Below are positions 53,948 through 64,000 of a stretch of 64,000 bases of DNA, in pieces. Position 1 is the stretch's first letter, and every line of letters starts with the position of its first letter. A program made the position numbers and the translations under genes. The notes under the pieces were generated by a model that did no database searches, was not told the DNA's origin, and was given only the letters and a program-made list of their open reading frames with translations. Source of the stretch: Diadophis punctatus similis (lineage: Eukaryota; Chordata; Lepidosauria; Squamata; Dipsadidae); assembly GCA_023053685.1 (NCBI GenBank), contig JALIGW010000002.1:254810739-254874738 (forward strand), written 5' to 3'.

Positions 53948-54100
53948 TTATCTCCTGTGGCCTAGAGGTGGAGCTCTTGCCTCACAATCAGGAGGTTGTG
54001 AGTTCGATCCTAGGTAGAGGCAGATGTAGGGTCTCCTACTTGGGCAGGGGGTTGGACTAGATGACTTGCAAGGTCCCTTCCAATCTGTTAAACCCCACTT
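53948..54100 (+). mobile_element. tRNA-SINE with a CR1 3' tail
   Basis: The head has CTGTGGCCTAGAGG (A box) and GAGTTCGATCC (B box). The tail GCAGGGGGTTGGACTAGATG and CAAGGTCCCTTCCAA is nearly the same as the CR1 3' end at 18018-18060. This is a SINE that would use CR1 machinery. It is not a tRNA gene, since the acceptor stems do not pair. Confidence 0.85.
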
Positions 54101-55165
54101 GCAGTTGACAATGGCAAAAAGAGATTTGCTACACTGGGAAAAACAAAGAATTTAAATGAAGGGGAAAGTGATTAAAAATCAATTTAAAAACAATGGAGTT
54201 AATGGTTTTTTCCCTTTATATATCTTTTTATTCTGCAATTTGACCAGAGAATCATTAATGAGTAATACTTGAAAAAACAGCTTCAACCTAGTGACAACCT
54301 CTGAAACCTTAAAACATACTCTCCACCCAAAGCCTTCCAAACATTTTTCATGTGTTAGTAATTTTTAATGCAACTAAATAGAATGTGATATATCCCTGGA
54401 CAGCAACCCTGCCGTTGATATTTGATTTTATTTCAGTCAAATTTATACTTTTTCCTAGTCTTCCTAACACCATAGAGAGGCAAAATATGGCCCCGACGCT
54501 TGAATAAAAGCTTCTGCACATGCATTTAGGAAGCTCTTCGACATTCTGGCTCCTTTTGTGACAAATTACCATCCTATCTTCACACACTACATTGATATCT
54601 AGATGATTATTCTCTCACATCATGAGGTCTTTGACAAAAAAAGTTTCTTGCTTCTACATTTATACTGGTTAATTCAAGTTTCAGTTTGACACCAGTGGAT
54701 GCGAGTTGGATTCTTTTTTAGTATCTTCACATATCAGAGAAAGTTTCCATTCAATTTCTGTATGCTGGGCCAGGAGGGAAGGGAGTAATTTTCTGAAGTA
54801 GTTTATTCATTTTTGTATTGTTTTGTTTTGGTCCTCACTGATTTCCAAAAGTCTTCCTACTTGCGTGAGCATTTGTAATGTCAGCACACTGGAGTTGTTT
54901 TCATTCTTACTCTCCCTAGTATCGCAACTTGGGAAAGTGGAAGGAAGGGAAATTCGTGAGCAGTTTAAAGCATAAATCCTCTTAGCTGTCACTTTTAATT
55001 CAGTTGCAACACCAAGTGAATGAAGGAAAATTTAAACTATGGGAAACGTCAGTAGAGATTCTCAAGTCATCCAGGTCATAGATATTTTTTCAAAAGGCAA
55101 ATGGACTGTTTTTTCCTTGAGAAATAATATGTTTCGCTTCTTATCCAATAAGAAGAGAATAACAC
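54101..55165. other. Intergenic stretch, nothing recognised
   Basis: AT-rich, with no coding frame above background and no element ends that I can support. Confidence 0.45.
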
Positions 55166-55169
55166 AGGG

Positions 55170-55680
55170 TTTTTTAAAAAAATTTATTGCATTTATAGGC
55201 TGCTCGATCCAATAAGGACTCAGAGCGGCTAACAGCAATACAAGGGAATAAAATCAGATAAAAGGTTAAAACAATAAAATTAAAACATTATCAATAAGAA
55301 ACAACCAATCATCCATCCACAATCACTCATAGGCCTACCCAACAATACATTCATTGGGCCCAGGCTTGCCGAAATAGCCAGGTCTTAAGGGCTTTTCTGA
55401 AGATCAATAGGGTATGGGCCGTCCGGATCTTGGGGGGGGGGAGTTGATTCCATAACATGGGGGCCGCCACAGAGAAGGCCCTCAATCAAGGTCCCGCCAG
55501 TTGACATTGTCTAGCCGGCGGGACCTGGAGCAGGTCCACTCTGTGCAATCTAACCGGTTGCAGAGAGAGATGTGGTAGTAGACGGTCCCGAAGATACTGT
55601 GGCCCTGCACCATATAGGGCTTTAAAGGTAATCACCAACACTTTGAATTGCGTCCGGAGACCAATGGGCAACCAATGTAG
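55170..55680 (-). mobile_element. L2/Rex-like LINE 3' end
   Basis: Minus strand 55671-55486 encodes FKVLVITFKALYGAGPQYL, a hallmark of the C-terminus of this LINE group, followed by a 3' UTR ending near an A/T run at 55170. Longest of the three related ends in the window. Confidence 0.7.
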
Positions 55681-55699
55681 CTCGCGTTGTCATGTGACA

Positions 55700-55800
55700 T
55701 ATCGTGACTTTTTTTTGCCTTCTTTAAACCGGGGGTGGCCAGTACGTGACACATCCAACCTGTGGATCATGAGTTTGACACCCCTGGTGGAGTTGTAGTT
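55700..55800. mobile_element. hAT-like terminal fragment
   Basis: GAGTTTGACACCCCTGG at about 55781-55797 is an inverted hAT-type terminus (CCAGGGGTGTCAAACTC). The other end is missing. Confidence 0.4.
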
Positions 55801-56129
55801 CCATTAAGGACTATACCCTGAGCGTGGTTTGTCAGCCACTTACGAATTCATCTAGTGGTCAGACTATCTACATTTGTTTAAATAAAATTAATTAAATATC
55901 ATCTGTGTAGTTACTCCTAAGATATGTATAACATTCACTTTCTGCTGGTTATCTTAACAATTAACTCTTATATTGGGATAAGTATATTTCAGATTTTCAG
56001 AGCCTTCTGCTGGGTTGAGGATTTTATTTAAATATTGCCTACTAATGGTCCAAGTTCAAACTGGAGAACCACCAATAAATAAAACAGCTTTTTTTTCCTC
56101 TTCATTTTTTCCTCTCAGGGTATTTTGAG

Positions 56130-56631
56130 CTTTTTATTCCCTTTCCACTACTTTCTTTCCTTCCTTTTGCAATTCCAGCTTTTCTGCAGTCAGAGATGAG
56201 ACACCCTGTTCCCCGTCTTCATTTCTTCACCAAGGAACCTCCTTGTGAGGTAAAATTTCTGGAACATCCACACCTTTCAGCTTTTCCCCCATTGTGGATT
56301 GGGTTTATCTTCGATATTTCTTTTTCTTCAGCCTTTCCCACTACTCCCATGCCCATCATCCCTGCCCTCCCCTTCACCTCGGACACGCTCCTCTTTCCCG
56401 CCCTTTCGGGGAATCCTGGCGCTTTGTGAAAAACCCACCAGCGGGCGCTCTCAGCTTCAGAAGGGAACAGAGCATGCGCCGGGCTGGACGCTTGTTGCCG
56501 CGAGCGTTCGTCGAAAGAGGCGTGTCTGCCCCCCTCCCCCCTCCCGCTGTGAATGGGAGGCGGGGTCTTTGCGGGAGGCGCAGAGGCTGCCGGGAAATCT
56601 TTGCGGAGATGTGGATCCCGACGTGACACTC
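56130..56631 (+). promoter_or_regulatory. Unit F promoter and first exon
   Basis: Aligns with 19040-19589 of unit C (CAGTCAGAGATGA, ACTCCCATGCCCATCATCCC). CpG-rich from 56390. Candidate sites: CTCF-like CCACCAGCGGGCGC (56435-56448), NRF1-like GCATGCGC (56473-56480) and a GC box near 56570. A donor GTGAGT follows 56631. The CpG-rich zone extends to about 56900. Confidence 0.6.
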
Positions 56632-58464
56632 GTGAGTGGCGGCTGTGCCCGCGCTGGAGGGATGCGTGGACAGGGGCCAGGTCTGAGTCCGGGGTCGGAA
56701 TCCGGAGTCCCATGTTCCCCTGCCGCTCTTTCCCATGCAGGGGCCAGGCGGGGGTGGGTGGGTGGGGAGGAAAGGAAACAAATTGGGATCGTCAAAAGGG
56801 AGGGGTCGTTTCCCCCCATTTCCTGGCCGAGCTTCCGCATGGGAGGAGGGGGAGGCTGGCCGGAAGTCTACTGCTGGCTCTGGGTGCAAGGACTGGAACT
56901 GGGGTGCTGCTTCCTAGCCTTTCCCCACGACCGCAAAGAAAGAGAAAGAAGAGAAAAGGTTGCAGGGACGGAGGTGCAAAAGTGGGACTGAGACGCAGCA
57001 TTCCCACCGTGTGCCCGATGAGGCCGGTGTTTCTCAATCTTCTTTAAAGCCTGGGAGTTGGAAGTCCACACGTCTTAAGTTGGCCATGTTTGAAAAAGTG
57101 TGGATTAAGCTAAGAAGTGGGAAACGTGTTTGTAGGAGTTGCATCATTCAGAAGATTATGTTAGGCTGTAAATGGTTTATTCATTTGGGTGTTAGTCCAA
57201 TATTTGTTGGATGGTGGCTTGTTCATTCAAGCTTCTTAAGTTCCCAAAGGGATTTTTGGCCGGATGATTAATGGGGTTTCGCTGGCTAAAGTTTTACTAT
57301 AACCTCAAATGTTGATTAGTTTCCAATGAAATCGATTTATATAGCTCTCATCTGGATTGCTGTATTGTGAACTGAGACATTTATTGTTCTTAACTCTCTT
57401 GAAATAACAATAAATAAATAGAATAAATAACTAGGAAATAGAAATCCAAAACATTTTAAAAATGTATTTGTCCAGAATTTTGAGTCTTTGATAGAAGTTG
57501 ATCAAGAAGAATTTGTCAGAAAATGCCCCAGCTTCAGAAAAGTTGAATTATCTAATAAGATTCTCCACTTTCTTCCCTGACATTAGTGGTTTTATAAGAT
57601 TTTCTTCCTATTTTTTCTTTGGAGATGGATTCTTGCTAGTTAACTTAGTCATCCTGTTTTCTTGATACTTTCTTTGGTTTACCGTTTCGGATATATAAGC
57701 TGCAAATCTTTCCTGCTTCTTCTAAACACAGATAATAAACTAGGGTCAGATCCTCCACGCTTAGGTGGGTGGGTGAACATCATTTTAAGGTTCTTTCGAG
57801 TCCTCTGTTTCATATGAACTTTTCCCATACAGTTGATTAACCAGTTTGGACTCGGGGCAAATTGTGTGAAGCAGCCTTCGTGTTATATGATGACCCAAAA
57901 AGCAAACCCTGAAAAATAGAAAATGAGCATCGTAAGCCAGGGTCATTTCCTTGGCATTTCATTTGATGTGAACTCAACCTTCATGGCATTGTTAGAATAT
58001 TGTTCCTTCCCAGGATTATTTCACTCGGTATTATTCCATGTTAGGGGTCTTCTTCCATTTCCTTACTGAGACCCCTGACAAAAGGTAAACATTTCTTTCT
58101 TGGGTAAGCCATCCTCCTTATCTCTTCTCTATGGCTCCAGGTACTTACAAACAAACATAGAAGAGTGAGGAACACCCTTAATGAATGTCTAATTCTTAAA
58201 TGTCACAATGTCTCAAAAAAGATCCTCCAAAAATGAAACAGTTCTTGATGGAAACTAGGACCATATTTTGCAATACTCATGATGGACAAACAGACATACA
58301 AACACCCAGACCATCCATTTGTGCAGTGCCATTCCAGTCTTTTACCAGCTTAGGAAAAGACTCCATTCCATGAGGACGAGACATGACACGAGTCTTTATT
58401 GATTAGCCCTTGGGCCATATCAAAGTGCATAAATTCTTTGAATTTATTTTCTTTCCCAGCTCAG
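56632..58464 (+). other. Unit F intron 1
   Basis: GC-rich at the left, then ordinary AT-rich DNA. A fragment of the 12364-12497 hairpin repeat lies at 57030-57095. Nothing else is recognised. Confidence 0.5.
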
Positions 58465-58999
58465 ATACAGAAACTAAAGTCATCTCGACAAACTTCCTAA
58501 CAACAAAAAGTTAACTCTTGGGTGAAGAGGCTTGGATAACCTTTGTGATCAACCCTGCAGTTTACAGGACAGAGAAAGGATGCAGAAACAACCATTAGCA
58601 AATGAGGGAACTGGAAATGGTCCCTCGGCTGTTCAGTCAGGCAGCTATGAGAAGATCTGGGCAAGTTCTGGGCAGAATATTCTGGAGAAGGAAATCTTCA
58701 TCCGTTCAGAGATTCAGCCCTGGAACTTTAGAAACATCCAATACCAGGAGGCTGAAGGTCCCCGAGGACTTTGCAGCCGACTCTACAACTTTTATAGTCA
58801 ATGGCTGAGGTTAGAAAAACACACTAAAACCCAAATGTTGGACCTTGTTGTTCTGGAGCAGCTCCTGGCCCTTCTGCCCCTGCCGATGAAGAGCTGGGTG
58901 CGGGAGTGTGGAGCAGAGACCAGCTGTCAAGCGGTGGCCCTGGCAGAAGGCTTCCTACTGAGCCAGGCAGAGGAACAGAAGGAGCAAGTTAAATTGCAG
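58465..58999 (+). CDS. Unit F SCAN-domain exon
   Basis: Follows a CTCAG acceptor and ends at GTGAGA in phase 0. Start chosen at ATG 58580-58582 (MQKQPLANEGTGNG), which aligns with the unit C start. The frame has no earlier ATG before 58532. After a ~50-residue leader the SCAN domain runs from [18 protein letters not shown] through [19 protein letters not shown] to [11 protein letters not shown]. Changes from C include YSQWLRLEK for CRRWLRPEK and LPMKSWV for PEMESWV. Residues 1-140 of the protein. Confidence 0.92.
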
Positions 59000-59156
59000 G
59001 TGAGAGACCTTCATCTTGGAAGTCCAGAAGGGAATAAAGAATGTGTTTGAATTCTTCACCCCTCCCTTCCATACTTCTCTCGTCTTCGTAACGTGGATAT
59101 GTTCTACCACATCTTGCAGGACATTGTTCCATTGTCTATTCTAAAATACATTATAT

Positions 59157-59524
59157 AGGTTAGTCCTTCACATATTATAGTTCATTTAGTGACTGTTCAA
59201 AGTTACGGCACTAAAAAAATGACTTCCGACCATTTTTTACATTTACGACCGTTCCAGCATCCCCATGGTCACATGATCAAAATTTAGATACTTGGAAACT
59301 GGTTCATATTTATGACAGTTGCAGTGCCCTGGGTCATCTAAACAGATTTGGTGACCTTCTGAGAAGGAAAGTCAATGGGGAAGCTGTGTGACTAACTTAA
59401 CAATTGCAATGATTCACTTAACAACTGTAGGTAGAAAGGTCATAAAATGGGGCAAAGTTCACTTAACAAATATCTCACTTAACATAAATTTTAGGGTCAA
59501 TTGGGGTCGTAAGTCAATGTAGAT
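59157..59524. mobile_element. MITE of the GTCGTAAGTC type
   Basis: The left part reads TAGTCCTTCACATATTATAG...AGTTACGGC and the right part GGGTCGTAAGTCAATGTAG. The interior has ATTCACTTAACAACTG repeats familiar from squamate MITEs. Related decayed copies occur at about 4260-4690 and 47935-48130. The target duplication is unclear. Confidence 0.6.
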
Positions 59525-59664
59525 TGAAGATAACTGTTTTTTTCTTACATTCTAGGCTCATTGATAGATATTGGGGCATTAAAATTGTTTTTAGAGAACA
59601 AGAATCCACCTCATGTTGTGTGATGTCTTATTTATTTTTCTTTTCTCCTGCCTCCTATTTCAAG

Positions 59665-59779
59665 TCTTTCACTCTGCAGACCAGAGATCCTATGAGAAGG
59701 AGGAATCCATCAAATCCCCCTCAGGAGCTGTTTTCCAGGAGGATCTATCAGGAATTCACAAGTCAGGACATCTCAGATG
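59665..59779 (+). CDS. Unit F linker exon 1 (115 nt)
   Basis: Acceptor TTTCAAG, phase 0 in, phase 1 out at GTAGAG. It encodes SFTLQTRDPMRRRNPSNPPQ and continues to QDISD. Length and phase match the other units. About half of the residues differ, which makes F the most diverged member. Confidence 0.82.
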
Positions 59780-59880
59780 GTAGAGGTCCCAGCTGTCTTA
59801 CTTTCTCTATCTCTTCTCTTCTGTAGAATGCCTCCTTCTATTTTATTAATTATCCATTAAAAAATTCTGTCTCCTCACAG

Positions 59881-59948
59881 GGAAGAATAGAACGAATTTG
59901 ACTTCTTTTTATTGTGGTGCTGAAATTCTGGTTGAAGCTCCAACTCAA
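59881..59948 (+). CDS. Unit F linker exon 2 (68 nt)
   Basis: Acceptor CTCACAG, donor GTGAGA. It encodes KNRTNLTSFYCGAEILVEAP. Phase 1 in, 0 out, like its paralogs. Confidence 0.82.
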
Positions 59949-60007
59949 GTGAGAGAGGGATAATTTTAAAAAAAAAATCACAATGTTAACGTTTGCTGAA
60001 TAATTAT

Positions 60008-60235
60008 AGCAGTAGCACTTAGACTTATATACCGCTTCACAGTTCTTCATAGCCCTCTCTGAGTGGCTTACAGAGTCGGAATATTGTCCCCAACAATTTG
60101 TGTCCTCATTTTACCAACCTCAGAAGGATGGAAGTCTGAGTCAACCTTGAGCCGGTGAGATTCAATCTGCCACATTGCTGGCAATCAGCAGAAGTAGCCT
60201 GCAGTACTACATTCTAACCACTGCTCCACCATTGA
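60008..60235 (-). mobile_element. Antisense tRNA-SINE in unit F intron 3
   Basis: Same family as 46411-46642: CTTATATACCGCTTCACAG, then CCCCAACAATTTGTGTCC, then the antisense head TAACCACTGCTCCACC. About 228 bp, nearly complete. Confidence 0.85.
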
Positions 60236-60968
60236 TTTTTTTAATGGAATGGTGATCCTGTTAGTAATCCTTTACATTGAATTGTGGAAGACTACTCAAT
60301 AATAACTAAAAAAATCACACTGGCACCTTACAGTTTTGAAAATGCCCTGTTTATAACCAGCGATAAGAAAAATAATGGCATCAGGTTAAAAGATAAAGCA
60401 GACTCTTAAAATCCAAAGAGAGTGGCCAGATCAAGGCCCTTCAGCCTGTAAAAGAGTTTGTAATCCTTTCATTTGTGCCAATTTGGGGCCAGACAATCCT
60501 CCTTTGGAAAGGATGAGAAATGCTCTTTCCAAACAGGTTTCTCTTCAGCCTTTGGTCTGGGGATACCACAAACCTTTTACTTCCAGTGATGGTGTTTCTT
60601 TTTCAATTGATGACACTCACCCAAATCCCTGGGTGCCTCTCAAACAACTTTAATGAAAGTTTTGACCATGGATTATTTGCTCTGGGGACACCACAAGTGG
60701 TAAAAAGAACACACACACACACACCCTGCATTTTCTTCTGGAGGGCCCACAATTTCTGAAGGCAAGCTAGTCCACTGGTTAATTGTCTTTACTGTTAGGA
60801 AGTTTCAGTACTTCCTGAGTCAGTCGTTCCCAGTGACTTCCTGAGTCAGCCGTTACCACCTGGCAGCTGTGAATGGCCGGAAATGTATATTTTTTCTTGG
60901 AATCATTTAAACAATAAGGACAGATCTTGAAATCCTCCTGATTTTTGTTTGGTTTCCTTCTCATTCAG

Positions 60969-61098
60969 GAATGTCTAGTGTCCATTAAGGAGGTGGCTGT
61001 GTATTTCTCCGAAGAGGAATGGTCTCAGCTGGATGCGGAGCAAAAAGCACTGTATCGGGAAGTCATGCTGGAAAATCATAGGAATGTGGCCTCTTTGG
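60969..61098 (+). CDS. Unit F KRAB A-box exon
   Basis: 130 nt, TTCAG acceptor, GTGAGA donor. It encodes [18 protein letters not shown] and then [17 protein letters not shown], the most canonical KRAB A box in the window because it keeps the Tyr-Arg pair lost in A, C and D. TRIM28 recruitment is expected from the family. It splices to 62183. Confidence 0.92.
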
Positions 61099-61319
61099 GT
61101 GAGAATATACAAGAATTTTTGTCAGAATAAAAACTACAAATTTTGAAAAAAATAAATAAAGAAGATACAGTAATGTGATTAATGAATAAGAAAAAAGTAT
61201 GATGAAATTTTAAAAAAGAAAAAACAAAATAATACAGAAGTTACATTCCCCCCCCTTTCTAACGTTACATCAATGTTTCCTCCTTTACATAATTTATCCT
61301 TTCTAATCTTCAAACACAA

Positions 61320-61950
61320 GTGTGATCACAAGTTCATTTTTTCAGCCAAAAGTCCGTTAGGGGTTTTCAATCACTAATAAATATTGATACTATCCTCTGC
61401 CTAATCGGAGTCAATTTAGTCATTGAAGATTCTTTCATCTTCCCCAACCATTCCACCATTCTAGTTATTGTAGAGTCCTTCTACTTTTTTGTTTATAATA
61501 GTCTCACTATGGTTATCATACTCAGAAACAATCTTCTATGACTGTTGATTAGTGCCAAAATAAAGTTTTCTGATTTTAGTAGGATATTATTCTTTAAAGT
61601 TCTCTGTATCACTGAATGTCTTTAGTTCCCTTTATCTGCCTAGAATGTTTGTGATAATATGAAAAGTACGGTATACTGTTTTCCATTCTTGACTTAATTT
61701 GATGTTCCTGCAACTGAAGTTTCAATGCCTTGCGGCTTTTTTTCTGCTGAAAGCCATTAGGATCTTTTGAGGCTCAACCTGAGTTTATATGTGTTTCATA
61801 TTCTCAATGTGGCATTTCTAACATAATGGTTTAAAAATCTAGATTGATCCTATATTTATTGTACCACAAATATCCATGACATCCTGCCTTAATATTTCTA
61901 AAATTCTCTTATTTCTGAGCAAGTCCCAACTTCTTATCCAAATTGCACAG
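61320..61950 (-). mobile_element. L1 ORF2 C-terminal relic (antisense) in the unit F intron
   Basis: On the minus strand around 61450-61350 the frames resemble the L1 ORF2 tail (AEW..KMKES...MTKL and a WKPL-DF-like end), heavily mutated. The rest to 62150 is AT-rich and unassigned. Confidence 0.45.
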
Positions 61951-62182
61951 TAAAATACAAATTTCAATTTCAAATTGGGAAACCAAATCTTTGATATTTA
62001 CCATGCCATACAAACCTAGATGTATCATCCAAAAAATTTCAATCCAGAAAGTCCAGATCAAATTATTGAAGGATTTCTCTGCATCTAAGAAGTTTGAAGC
62101 AGTTAGTTATTCATTATATTCAAACTTCCTATGTTTTGTTCTTTTCCCCTAAAGTTATTTTCATTTTTCTTTTCCTGTGAAG

Positions 62183-64000
62183 GTAATGATGGGGAAGAAG
62201 ACGAAGATTTCAGGGACATATTGCAAATGATCAGTCATGGGTACAATACAAAGAACCCTATAATTCTAATGGAAGTAGAAAGTGATGAGAGAAACCAGTC
62301 AAATAATTGCAATCAGGAAAGTTCATCTTCTGTTCATGCAACAACGAAAGCCTCTGTGGTCCAGGAAGGAAAAATAAAAAACAAACATATTGGAAAATGT
62401 ACAAAACTATTCATAAACAAATTAGATGTAGATAAACATTATCAAACCCAAACGAAAGGAGAAGATTATTTATGTAGAGACAATGAAAAAACTTGTAAAT
62501 GGACCCAATCTCTTCCTCATAAAAATGGGTCCTATACATCTCAAAAAAGAACCCACACAGGAGAGAAGCCACATAAATGCATGGAATGTGGAAAGAGCTT
62601 TAGTACGAATGCTTACCTTACATGTCATAAGAGGATCCACACAGGAGAGAAGCCCTATAAATGCATGGAGTGTGGAAAGAGCTTCACTTTTAGTACTTCT
62701 CTCACTTTGCATTCCCGGATCCATACAACAGAGAAGCCCTATAAATGCATGGAGTGTGGAAAGAGCTTTACTTGGAGCAACAATCTTGCTTCCCATAAAA
62801 GGATTCACACAGGGGAGAAACCCTATAAATGCATGGAATGTGGAAAGAGCTTCTCTCTTAGTAGTTCTCTTATTTCTCATTATCGGATCCATACAGGGGA
62901 GAAGCCCTATAAATGTATGGAGTGTGGAAAGAGCTTCTCTCTTCGTAATTCTCTAACTTTGCATTACCGGATCCATACAGGAGAGAAGCCCTATAAATGT
63001 ATGGAATGTGGAAATACCTTTACTCGGAGAAGGAGTCTTACTTCCCATAAAAGGATCCACCAACGGAAGAAGACGTATAACTGCGAAGACTGTGGAAAGA
63101 GCTTTCCTACAAACTGTCAACTTAACAGTCATAAGAAGATTCACAAAGGAGAGAAGCCCTATGAATGTATGGAGTATGCAAAGAGCTTCACCTCACTCAG
63201 AAATCTATTTTTACATAAAATGATCCAGAAAGAGGAAAGGCCTTATAAATGCATGGAGTGTGGAAAGTCCTTTATACAGAGAATTCATCTAAGTTCACAT
63301 ACAAGAATCCACACAGCAGAGAAGCCATATAAATGCATGGAATGCGGAAAGAGCTTCTTATCTAGTAATTCTCTTACTTCCCATTTTTGGATCCACACAG
63401 GGGAGAAGCCATATAAGTGTACAGAGTGTGGAAAGAGCTTTTGTCAAAATTCTTCTCTTACTCTTCATAAACGAATCCACGCAGGAGAGAAGCACTATAA
63501 ATCCATGGAATGTGGAAAGAGCTTCCCTAAGAACAATGATCTTATTGCACATATAAAGATCCACAGAGGGGAGAAACCACATAAATGCATGGAGTGTGGA
63601 AAGAGCTTTATTAAGAACAGTGAACTTATTTATCATAGTAGTAGCCATACAGGGGAGAAGCCTTATAAATGCATGGAATGTGGAAAGAGCTTTATTAAGA
63701 ACTCTCAACTTATTTACCATAGTAGGATTCATACAGGAGAGAAGCCCTATAAATGCATGGAATGTGGAAAGAGTTTCCCTAAGAACAGTGCTCTTATTGC
63801 ACATACAAAGATCCACACAGGAGAGAAACCACATAAATGCATGGAGTGTGGAAAGAGCTTTATTAAGAACAGTCAACTTATTTACCATAGTAGGATACAT
63901 ACAGGGGAGAAGCCGTATAAATGCATGGAGTGTGGAAAATGCTTTACTGCCAGTAGTAACCTTATCTCCCATAAAAAAATCCACTCAGGGGAGAAACCTT
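62183..64000 (+). CDS. Unit F zinc-finger exon, open to the window end
   Basis: Entered in phase 1 at GTGAAG, with one open frame for all 1818 bases to the edge, so the stop lies outside. Total visible protein is at least 850 residues. A ~125-residue spacer ([15 protein letters not shown]) is followed by 17 finger positions. Fifteen are complete. Finger 8 (about 63160-63225) has lost the second Cys and last His, and finger 12 (about 63490) has Ser for the first Cys. Most fingers carry GKSF rather than the GKTF of A, C and D. Helix KNSQL recurs in fingers 14 and 16, showing recent duplication. Same inferred role as the paralogs. Confidence 0.92.

Noticed and set aside
53948..54020. Possible tRNA gene with A and B boxes
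   Set aside because: The 5' and 3' arms do not form an acceptor stem and the head runs into a CR1 tail, so it is a SINE. The same applies to the heads near 5470, 5730, 24340, 41945, 42195 and 46640.

Overview
This is a vertebrate nuclear window and almost certainly a squamate reptile, most likely a snake. It carries split SCAN-KRAB-C2H2 zinc-finger genes. It also carries CR1 LINEs, a CR1-type tail running into an (ATTCT)n array of the kind described in snakes, a Sauria-type SINE, other tRNA-derived SINEs, a SPIN-like hAT element, long-TIR Tc1, Ty3/gypsy and Ty1/copia relics, and many hAT MITEs. I see no operons and no bacterial features. Species and family names for repeats are inferences, because no database search was possible.

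The backbone is a tandem, same-strand (+) array of paralogous transcription-factor genes. Each gene has a CpG-rich first exon/promoter, a SCAN exon, two small linker exons (115 and 68 nt), a 130-nt KRAB A-box exon and one large zinc-finger exon. Intron phases are 0, 1, 0, 1. Unit A (KRAB 1415-1544, fingers 6085-8762) lacks its 5' exons, which should lie left of the window. Unit B (9055-10456) is a partial, broken copy. Unit C (first exon ending 19589, stop 30673) is complete, with a predicted 827 aa. Unit E (37291-38220) is a decayed finger exon. Unit D (43000-50561) is complete but has a deletion-fused 5' end. Unit G (52150-53090) is a rearranged SCAN/promoter relic. Unit F (56390 to beyond 64000) is intact as far as it is visible and runs off the right edge.

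Between and inside the genes, transposons make up most of the DNA. 1-1385: a hAT end, then a Ty1/copia relic split by a hAT MITE. 1648-4014: a 2.4-kb hAT insertion with a perfect 8-bp target duplication. 4283-4584: a SPIN-like element. 5175-5880 and 41823-42360: tandem tRNA-SINE units. 10590-11030: a CR1 fragment. 12085-18771: a 6.7-kb hAT-bounded block holding a near full-length CR1 LINE. 20780-23571: an L1-type insertion. 24216-26427: a Tc1 element with a SINE and a MITE nested in it. 31660-37080: a dead Ty3/gypsy element. 50790-52150: further gypsy pieces in opposing orientations.

Functionally, each intact gene should encode a nuclear DNA-binding repressor. SCAN mediates dimerisation among family members, the KRAB A box recruits TRIM28/KAP1, and 12 to 23 fingers read DNA. 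The paralogs differ mainly in their finger arrays, the usual pattern for fast-evolving KRAB zinc-finger clusters that target transposons. Shared and private TE insertions give a relative history: C and D are closest, A/B is a sister lineage, and F is more diverged. The oddest feature is an antisense SINE at the end of the finger exon. It supplies the stop codon in C and D, and about 43 C-terminal residues in A.
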